This document shows, piece by piece, positions 55,075-64,000 of a DNA stretch of 64,000 bases. This DNA comes from Andrena cerasifolii (lineage: Eukaryota > Arthropoda > Insecta > Hymenoptera > Andrenidae), in the NCBI RefSeq assembly GCF_050908995.1, contig NC_135124.1:1488001-1552000 (forward strand), in the 5' to 3' direction. The notes below the pieces were generated by a model. The model had not been told where the DNA came from. It did no database searches and was given only the letters and a program-made list of their open reading frames with translations. Position numbers and translations under genes: made by a program. How positions within the stretch are numbered: the first letter of the stretch is position 1; every line of letters starts with the position of its first letter.

Positions 55075-57434
55075 TATAACAAGAGTCAATATCTAAATAC
55101 AAATAATTATTCCATCAACTGACACGAAAACATATTACTTCCCGTATGTTGTACAGAAGCTGGTGAAAACTAACTATCATTGATGCGTGAAACGCGAAGG
55201 TTATCGATGACATTAAAAACTTCCTTCAAGAAAACTTCATTGTCTCTATTTTATTTTCTTTACTGCTAATATAATCCAAATGAAATTTGCAAATTTAAGT
55301 ATACTAATTCCCTCTTCAGAATTCCATTTCTACAAAAAAAAATGTCCATTATACACGTATATAAAGTATTGAAACGTCATACAAATTACAAAGACAATGA
55401 ACATTTTTTTAAATGTAACTGCGTAAAAAATAGAGCAGCTGTACTTGAGATTGGTGCAATGTGTTCTGACTAATCCGCATCGTTGCAATTTGGTTATCAT
55501 TATATGGAGTTGAATGTAATCATTGGAAATATGCATGTTGTAAAAACTAAGGATGTAACCCGTACTGATTGTGAGATCAGTTGTTTGCTTCGTGATGCGA
55601 TTGTTGTTCCCAGCTGAAGTTTGTGATGCCAGCGGATGTGTGAGAAAAAAACAACAAAACAACAAGTCCGTTACGGCTATGAGTCGAATATTTTATAACA
55701 TCACTCGAATTACGAGCATTACGCACTTGACGACGTCATACGATCAACTTAAGAGTCAGGGGCGTATAATTCAAACCTCTAATCCGGCTACAAGCTCCAT
55801 GATTGTGACGATTTTCGCAAAGTGTTCCACCTAGTAAAGCATACCCTATTCGTCATTTTTATGCACTTGAATTTTGTTCTTCAATGATAGTAGGTACACA
55901 TTCATGAGACTTCAGTGATCCAGTTAAACATCATATTGTTGGACAGAATGTTTACGATGGTAAGCTGTGTGGAGGCTTTAAAAAGTCTTGAACCCCCAAA
56001 CCAAATTATATAACTGTTAATTCATTATAACTAACCGCCCAATAAATGTCGTTCCGGGACCAAAAAGGTTCTGTACACAAATCATTGTCAACCTTCGGTT
56101 TATCGTACTAGGTAGCCGTAGGTACTCACTTGGATAGGGGACGGCCCTGCGTGAAATAGACTCCAGCCGTTGAAGACAAGACAGCCGTTGTGATTATTTT
56201 ATCAACAAATTGCCACATTTACCGGCACCTCACTACTGGCCTACCAGAGATGATTTCAATGGTACTTGGTGTTTACGTATCATTGTAAACTTCTTAGCGT
56301 TGAAAATAGCGTAGAAATCTTTATTCCGTGTTTTTTTTATACTTTATCGAAATTGGAAGCATAAAACGAACTATTTCACGCCCTTTGTGGTCTAATTTAG
56401 TCTCCCTATTTCGCATTGAATAATTGATATAATGTTGAAACAGATATTTGGCATTAAATAGGCACTAAAAAATTTTTACTTTGCGAAGAAAACGCGTCAT
56501 CATGTCGATGTCAATATAAGATCGCGAAAACTTATCTACTAAAGTCGTCATATAAATCCTATTCCGAAATTTACTCTAAAATTACATACAGAATTAGTTT
56601 TCTTATTCAGTGTTTAATTAACAATACAACGAGTAGCATTAACATACTTATATTTGATCTACTATGTTACCAATATGTCTAAGGAATAGAATACATAGTA
56701 TGAATTAATTTAACAAACTGCAATAAATTGATAACAAATAAATTCGATGAATATATATCAATAAATTCCTATGGTTGTGTCAGTTCAAGGAGAAGATTCG
56801 CAAAGTTTACTTAGCGAATATCTTCGTGATGGAAAACTACGAACCCGTGGCACGATTTCTTTCCACACACATGCTAAAGGAACTTCACATGCTTGGAACC
56901 CTGAGAGTACCTACTAATGTGTAAATTACTAGACAGCCGGGTATCTGACATTTTGGAGGTAACAATATGCACTGAATAAAAAAAATAAATTCGTAATTTT
57001 CAATATACAAAATAAACGGGAGTTTCGTGCTTGATCCATATTATTCAAGTGGAATGATATGTACAAACATGTGTAAATATATATAGGTACCTATGTGAAT
57101 GACGTTTTCATATCAGAAAATGAGAAAGTAATTAGTAGGTATATAGAAACCTAAATTTAGTTATTGAGTTTATCTTTAGAAGAAATTGAATAAATCATAT
57201 TGCAATCGAAGTACTCCATAAAATACGAAAAAGAAATGTAAGCATATGATCAAGGAGCACAAAGCTGTAATTAAACATTTGTACACAGAACCGAATTGTA
57301 TTTCAAATTATCACGAAGAATAAGAAGAAAAAATCGGGTAGGTTGTGTAGGGGCACAAACCGCAGTGTTTTGGCGTAAATACTCGGATATTGAAGAAGTA
57401 AGTTCGATATTAATATTCAAGGATAATTTGGATA
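55075..57434. other. Intergenic DNA between the DM9 gene and the MITE at 57435
   Basis: No gene is supported. The frames at 55330-55665 (minus) and 55571-55834 (plus) overlap each other and have no recognisable domain. I saw no clear inverted repeats or target duplications. AT-rich. Confidence 0.45.
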
Positions 57435-58154
57435 TACTTCCGAATGGCCTCAGTGGGCGATAGACACAAGGTTTCAGGGGAGGGTTGGGGAGGGTGTGTG
57501 GACACTAAATCTAAAATTGTAACTTCGGGTATTTATTAGTTTCCGAAATATTAATAAAAAATTATTGCTAATTTTTTTTAAAAACTATTTTTTTTAACTG
57601 CGTACACATAGCCCTAACGGTGATCCACCCTGTCCCTCCCTCCCAATTTGTTCTACGGACAGGTGGACACGTTCCCCTTACCGCCGCGTGCCCCTCAGGC
57701 GTCCAAAAGGCACGCGTATTTAGCTGCAATTCAAAGGCAATTTTCTCGAAAACGACGCGCGATATTAAAAAATTGTATTGTATATTTTCGTCTTATTTTG
57801 GCCCATAGAATCACCTCCCTAAAGTTTTGACTATCAATAGAGTTCCTGTAATCCGCAAGTTTCTGGTTCAAATCTCCAAACTCACATGGATTCACTACCA
57901 TGCTTTATGCGCCCGCAAGCGGGCGCGCGCCCCCCGCCCTGATCTAGCCCCAACCAATACTAATACCCGTAACGAGTTGAACAGCGGAATGCGTTATGTC
58001 GGAATAAGTCAACAGACATGCTAAAAGCTTTTTATTAATATCTCGGAAACTAATAAATTCTCGGAGCAACCATTTTAGATTTAGGGTCCACTCACCCTCC
58101 CCATCCCTCCGCCCAAACCTCGTGTTGATCGGCCACTGGGGCCATTCGGAAGTA
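57435..58154. mobile_element. 720-bp TA-flanked inverted-repeat element
   Basis: Ends TACTTCCGAATGGCC and the inverse GGCCATTCGGAAGTA, with TA at 57433-57434 and 58155-58156. The arms are about 140 bp (GGGGAGGGT...CACTAAATCTAAAAT with its mirror, and ATTAGTTTCCGAAATATT). The right-central block (GGTTCAAATCTCCAAACTCA; CCCCAACCAATACTAATACC) is shared with the core of the element at 22884-23574. CTCGAAAACGACGCGCGATA at 57732 is another copy of the recurring motif. Confidence 0.75.
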
Positions 58155-58339
58155 TAGCCGATAATTTGATTAATTATAAGCCTGTGGTAGCTAAGGTACG
58201 AAACGAATGGCATGCAAGATGCATCTAGATTTCTGGCGAATGTAAGATCAATGCTAGGTTTAATCCCGTGATATCAATGACGTAGCCGAAATGGATGACA
58301 CCGATGAATGTTATTGTTTACACAGAAACTAATCGGTTT

Positions 58340-59702
58340 TTACGGCGAAAACGCGTCCACCGTAACCACGGCTTTTCTCGCTTTTTTCTTGCCGAAGGCG
58401 AGAGCGCGTCGGCGTGACTAAGCGCGTGCGGGGACCGGTGCGGGGCAAACGCAGTTGAAGCTTTGTCTCCCTCTATCTTTCGGGCGCGCGATATTCCGTC
58501 CTTTCCGTGTGCGACGGGGTATTAGGCATCTGAGGGACGGAGCGAGATAGAGTGTCGGCGCGTCGTCTGTTTCGTTCCTCGCTCGCGTTCGGCAAAATCT
58601 AATTTTTAACGTTCAAATTCTATACTTTTGCGGACCCTCTAACCATGCTCACAGCGGTTACGCCCTCGGTCCGAAGGTAATCCCAGATACAGACATCCTT
58701 TGTCTACTCGACGCTATATTTATTGTTTGGATGTTGCTTTTTGTTTTGAAGTTATAAGACGAAAAATTATCTCCCGTTCTCGTCACCCTTTTCGTAACGC
58801 TCGACTTTTCGTGCATGCCTCCCAGTACTGTAGCGATTTTAAAGACTATAAGGTATTCACGTCAAAAAACATCTGATGTTAAAGGGAAAACATTCTGGTT
58901 GAATTCTGAAGCACGAAAGCTAACCTTGACCTGAAATGCCCCCAAGAGCGGAATCGGAAGCGTCGACGAGTTGACAGCGCGTGGTTGCGTATTATAGAAA
59001 CAATTTGTGTTGACGACGTTTTGATAAGCATCACGTATTTAGTGGTAGGTAGATGTACTCGAGGGTACCTCCCCACCCTTCGAAAGGACGAAGATGTTAG
59101 GGGGGAGAGAAAATGAGAATACGAGGTGGTGGAGGGAAAGTTGGAGCAGGAGGTGGCCGAGAGGCGGAGGAAGGGAAGGAGGTATGTAACAGCCGTAACG
59201 CAATCGACAATGGTGCATTAGCCAGGAGTAGGCAGTCAGACGGTCTCTCCTGTGGGCCGCCTGAAATCTAAGAAAACAGTATACTGAAGAAGAACACTTT
59301 CAAGAATTGAACATCTAAAGCTGCGCTAGGCCGAAAATTCCAAGACAGACGTAAGCTTCCTAACAGCTCGTATGATTCCAAGATCAAAGAACACGCGGGA
59401 GGATTTACCCGAAACTGAATGGTTGGAGAACCTTTTGGAAACCGCAGAAATGGGGACTGCTCTCTGATCGTTCAAATCTTTGGAAGTCTTTCCACTGAAA
59501 CTACCGTATGATTCTAAATCTTGGAAACGCTTAAAAACTTCGCATCGTATTACCTGCTAACAGAAGTTCTAAGGCAACTTACGCGACAGTATTAGTAGGA
59601 TACATCGCATAGACTTACTTCAGATATCGTGTACGTCAGTACATACGGTTTCAAAAATACTTAAACTCGTTTGGTAGAACTGCACTTCTATCTAGACTAC
59701 TG
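58340..59702 (+). promoter_or_regulatory. Upstream region of the SLC46-type gene
   Basis: The stretch 58340-58600 is GC-rich against an AT-rich background, as expected near an insect promoter. A polypurine tract of about 95 bases (mostly G and A) lies at about 59085-59180. The leader immediately before the start codon shows no intron that I can prove. Neither a TATA box nor an initiator is decisive, so the transcription start is unknown. Confidence 0.35.
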
Positions 59703-60705
59703 ATGCCTAAAGAAATGGCTGACACTACCCTCAACAATCTGGCCTCAAGCGGGACCGTGGAAAATAAAGCTGGAGAATCCAGCAATGTGCCTGATGAAGC
59801 TGTTGTGTGGAAATCTATGACATTACGTCAAAAGTGGTCCTACTTCACTAGCAACATCACCGTCGAACCCATGATCGCCTGCTACGTGATCCCATGTATG
59901 TTGGCCTCCCTAGCTACGCAGAACCTCAGTTTAGAAAAAGCTTGCAGGGTGAACTTGGCCTACCCCGATGAAGTGTGCACAGCCTTAGCGAATAGAAACA
60001 CAACCGGTTATGAGACGGAAGAAACAGCTATTCAACAGCTGGTTGCCGGCATGCAAACGTGGAAGATGGCACTGACAAGTGGTTTACCAACGATCTTGAT
60101 CTTGTTCATGGGAGCTTGGAGTGATCGCACGGGATTGCGAAAGCCTTGTATGCTGTTGCCGATCATCGGGGAATTTCTTAGTAGCGTCAGTATGCTCCTA
60201 TGCACATATTTCTTTCACGAGGTACCAATGGAAGTCACCGGTGTCTTCGAAGCCCTGTGGCCAGCTTTAACAGGCGGCTGGTTCACCATGTTTATGGGTG
60301 TTTTCAGTTATATCGCGGATATCACATCTGTGGAATCAAGAACACTTAGAATCGGCGCCGCTAATGTTTTCTTATCTCTTGGTGTACCTATTGGAATGGC
60401 GTTGTCAGGGATACTATATTTGAAATTGGGCTTTTACGGTGTTTTTGGGATATCGACTGTGTGTTATGTGTTAAGCTTTATTTATGGGCTAGTGGTGATC
60501 AAGGAGCCTCCGAGGCCGCATCTCAAACAAGCTGAGAAAAGTGATGAAAAGAAAATGTCACTGTGCGCCGCGATCTTGGACTTCTTCGCATTTAAGCACA
60601 TTGAAGAGACCTTTCGTGTGGCATTTAAAAAGGGCAGAAATAATAGGCAGAAGAGAGTCATGGTGCTCATGGTTGTCGTTATGGTTGTGATTGGCCCACT
60701 TTACG
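59703..60705 (+). CDS. SLC46-family transporter, first coding exon (partial)
   Basis: A major-facilitator transporter of the SLC46 type (relatives include the proton-coupled folate transporter). The exon encodes 334 residues plus one base and ends at a strong donor G|GTGAGT; codons after 60705 in the continuous frame are intron. Visible features: a first membrane segment about residues 51-72, an extracellular loop with NLS and NTT glycosylation sites, segment 2 ending in the family-A motif GAWSDRTGLRKP (about 140-151), segments 3 to 6 including VFLSLGVPIGMALSGILYL, a charged central loop, and the start of segment 7 (RVMVLMVVVMVVIGPLY). Remaining segments must be in exons beyond the window. 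Two in-frame ATGs (59703 and 59715) are possible starts; I used the first. The substrate cannot be told from this part. Confidence 0.88.
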
Positions 60706-61435
60706 GTGAGTTCTTCACTTTACTATTAGTAGAAATAGTTGAACGCTATATAAAATGTAGGAAGAATTCGTAATTGAATAAGACGTTGAAGATCGTATAA
60801 TTCTACATAGATACCTGAATTTCTCCCATGTACCTCCCCAAGAAACATATACAAGAATGTATAAGTCAAGAATACTTTAATATTAAAATCTATCTTAACG
60901 ATATCTGAGACCGAATTTATGTAATGCGTTTCGGTGTATCGCTGACTGGAATAACAAAGTTTAAACTCGTTCGACTTGTTTGGTGTTGAACAAATTTATA
61001 TGATATCAAACAAGTTACCAGCATTTTTTTCATTTACCTATGATATTCGATTTCTCCTTCTATTTTACAAAGGAAAGACTACTTATCGTATGCAATTACA
61101 TGGTTATTCAACCTGCTTTTTTTTCTTTGATTTTTATATGTAAATAGATACATACTTGGCTTTTCCTTTCACCTATCATAGTGTGTCCACCTTATCCCAC
61201 TTTCACAATTTCTAAATTGACATCCAAACGGACTGGACGCGAATCAGTATCAAACTACCAGAAGTCTAGTAAACATTTACACCGTCGCTCGAAAGAACGA
61301 GCCTAATATGTTTTAATAAAGCTGTAGTTTATAAGATTTGTTGGCATAGAGTGAAATCTACGCCCAAGACATGCGTGTTAAAATGGATACATTACAAAAT
61401 GTCCTTTTCATTATTTTTCGTTTAAGGGGAGAAGA
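60706..61435 (+). other. First intron of the SLC46-type gene
   Basis: Begins with GTGAGT at 60706. No further exon of the transporter was found in this stretch. AT-rich with no clear repeat. Confidence 0.5.
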
Positions 61436-62585
61436 CCGTATAAATCGATAGAAACAAAAAATTTTCCATCAATCGCGTCTAAAACATTTAAAAAATAATT
61501 CTCAAAGTTATAGGCCGAAATTCAACTCCGTATTGATACTATAGCCTGGTGAGTCAGCGCCCTTCCGAGCACCGAGCATACTTAAGTACCTAAAACCCGC
61601 GTTTTTCTCGAAACCACGTTTTCAAAAATGGCGCCGGGGATAACTCAAAAACCATTTGTCCAATCAACTTCAAATTTTTCACCATTTTAGTTTATAATAT
61701 TCCTCAGAATATGAATCACAATTTTTAACCAAATTATTAAATTTAACTACTGTTTTTAACCCTCGTCAGACGACATAGGTACAATTGTAACTTTTGCGTT
61801 TTTAAATTGCGTTTCATGACATCCCTAAATTTATGGTCTAGATTATATAGACCAAATTTCAGAAAAATATCTCAACCCCCTTCCGAGATAGGGGGTTGAG
61901 TCGAGGGTTGCATCCATAACAGCGGCATAGGCACAATGGCACCCCCATATATTTTGTATGAAGATTATGCAAGAAAACAAGAATGCGATTTTTTTTCGAT
62001 GTTATTTTATTATAAAAAGTCAAAAAATAGATAATTCACATTATAAAAGAAAATTTGGAATTTTTTTTATTGATTTTCATTGAGTCTAAATATTATCAAT
62101 TTATCGTACAAATTATACCGACACTGAGAATATTCATATAAAATATGCGAGGGTGCAATTGTGCCTCTGCCGTCTGTTAACGTTGTAAAATTATGCCGTC
62201 TGAAGAGGGTTAAACAAATAAAAAGCGAATTTCTGGCGAAAATGTTTGAAGTTTCGCCATTTTTAAAATATGCAACTTTTTTACACCATTTGTGGTTGAT
62301 ATTCTTACAATTGGCACATAAATTAAAAAAAAATTATTAGTCTGTTTCACATAACTACCAGAGACGCTACAACAGGCGCCGTTTTGCATCTCAACAAAAT
62401 TCACCTATTTTAGATCCTGTTCTGTTTCTTTTGTATTTATTATAATTTTACTGTTATATTTTTTTACTTGTTATAATGTTAAGTAAAGCACCCTTAAAGT
62501 TACGAAAGGATTAGCGCATTGGTATATTTGCAAGAAATTCCTAAAAATTGGTGCAAAAATAAGCCGTTTATACGGGCTTCTCCCC
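61436..62585. mobile_element. TTAA-flanked element, 1150 bp
   Basis: Ends GGGGAGAAGACCGTATAAAT and the inverse TTTATACGGGCTTCTCCCC, with TTAA on the left (61432-61435) and TTGA on the right (62586-62589, probably a mutated TTAA). Inverted similarity beyond about 30 bp is weak. CGCGTTTTTCTCGAAACCAC occurs inside at about 61596. It would lie in the intron of the SLC46 gene. Confidence 0.7.
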
Positions 62586-62589
62586 TTGA

Positions 62590-64000
62590 CCAGCAAAAGT
62601 TTCACACATAGGTATTGTATTGATTTTCGATATTTTATAATTCGATACAATTTTCAATTACTTACTATTGCATGCTAGTTGTAGCATTTAGAAAGTTATT
62701 TCAGGAGAGTTATTATTCCTAATTAAGTGATATTAACAAGAAATGCTAACGACGGAGGCATGAAACTATAATTTCCTTCTATATTTTATTATGCATTTAG
62801 CGCGTCATATAGGCGATAATTACATAAAATTAGGAAGAGTTTTGCATAATTATTTTTCAACTGAATACTTATTATATACTTCTGCTGGGGCAGACATGCA
62901 TGTTTCTAAAAATACTTAAGTACAATTATACGGTCCCTATGAAAGGAAGAAAAACTGAGACCATTATTGATACTATTTTTACGAAAGACATAATGTTACA
63001 ATTGGCTCTGAGAACATCGTTCAAAACAAACGTACTATATTGCATTGTGATTACGAATCCATAATTTCGTGAATAAAATCCTTTGCGAATGGTGCCACTT
63101 ACAATATGCAAATATAATAAATACAAACGTAAGTAACATTGCAATGTTACAAAGGGATACCAGTGAACATACAGTTAATATATAATTTAATTTTCTTCGT
63201 GCAATTTATTGTACAATTTATCGAAAAAATGTATTACGATATTGGCGAGCAATATCTAGAAAAACATGAAAATTAGTTCATTCGTATCTTAACCTTTTTG
63301 TCTATGCTTTTCAATCTCAAAGAGCAGTTTAATTTTTTAATTTAAAAATGTTTTATAATACACGCGAACAATAATGTAATGTAAACTCGGTGCTCACATT
63401 TTTATAAAGCGCCACGATACTGATTTGCAACGACAAATTGATGACTCGTTGCATCACCAATTACGAATTATTGGTGCACTACAATTTCGTGTTGCAACAC
63501 TGGAGTCAAGACATGCGGCCTTGTCATAATTTAATTAGACTGTTATTGCACTGAACATTATAATGTTTCGTTACGTCTTTATTCGTCTGATCCGAGCTGC
63601 AAAGCGGCATGTGTAATCATCCTGCTTATAACAATTTCGTATAATGGACTTCTTCCTAATTTTGAGAGCCCAACAATAAGCTAGCTATCCGTACATAAGG
63701 CGAATGTCCCAATTTCTGCTGATTTAAGAGGTAATTGATCATAAAGAAGGTGTAAAAAATTTGTTTGTCATCAAAATTTGCAGAGTAATTGTATAATTCT
63801 TTAATAATAAATCAAGCAATTCAAAAACTATTTAAGAAATATATTTCAAGATGTTTAACTATTAGTAATTTGTAATTAAATATATAATGCTCTAAATGTT
63901 CGTATTTTTGGTCATGAAAAATAGCGATGTATGTATTGCCCCAAGCTCGTGCAACACTCGCGTAAATGTTTAAATAATTTAGAATTATTTTCTTGCAACT
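62590..64000. other. AT-rich end of the window, no recognised feature
   Basis: No transporter exon, RNA gene or repeat with clear ends was recognised. It is probably intron of the SLC46-type gene, but this depends on the position of the next exon, which is outside the window. Confidence 0.4.

Noticed and set aside
60706..64000. Second exon of the SLC46-type transporter
   Set aside because: No frame with the expected hydrophobic segments follows an acceptor in matching phase.

Overview
The window is AT-rich eukaryotic DNA with GT-AG introns, few genes and very many nested DNA transposons. The protein sequences are insect-like. The listerin exon layout and the repeat content suggest Hymenoptera (ant, bee or wasp); that placement is inference. 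No prokaryotic, CRISPR or viral features were seen.

Four genes are well supported. PIG-F (GPI-anchor synthesis, minus strand, 9078-9776) is a single coding exon. Listerin/Ltn1 (ribosome-associated quality-control E3 ligase, plus strand, 21876-35247) can be rebuilt as 22 phase-consistent coding exons giving a 1710-residue protein with a complete C-terminal RING. A DM9/DUF3421 protein (plus strand, 46501-54436) shows its last three coding exons and has a 6.6-kb transposon-filled intron. The first coding exon of an SLC46-type major-facilitator transporter (plus strand, 59703-60705) holds roughly the first six membrane segments; the rest lies beyond the window. These genes show no functional link; they are ordinary housekeeping or metabolic loci in a transposon-rich background.

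Layout. 1-2230: GC-rich hairpin-rich DNA inside a possible terminal-inverted-repeat (TIR) element, then a 170-bp tandem array. 2231-9000: intergenic, with microsatellites, a hAT MITE, a large palindrome and fragments of several repeat families. 9078-9776: PIG-F. 10052-14723: a 4.67-kb hAT element with perfect 8-bp target duplications and several nested insertions. 14737-20623: two large inverted-repeat elements, one with near-identical arms of about 0.85 kb. 20810-21025: short Helitron. 21876-35247: Ltn1, whose introns carry hAT, TTAA-type, TA-type and fold-back elements, one with a recognisable decayed hAT transposase. 37342-46034: fold-back elements and a three-deep transposon nest. 46501-54436: DM9 gene with five or more MITEs in its last intron. 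54602-58154: MITEs. 58340-60705: promoter side and first coding exon of the SLC46 gene. 60706-64000: intron and flank with a TTAA element.

The most unusual signal is a set of TTAA-flanked inverted-repeat elements, otherwise dissimilar, that all begin TTAAGGG or TTAAGGGG (six loci, four about 0.7 kb long). Several carry a TTTCTCGAAA motif that also recurs in other repeats here. Others are a near-perfect palindrome with splice-like sites and a poly(A) signal in one arm, and a palindrome whose left arm preserves the empty site of an insertion in its right arm.
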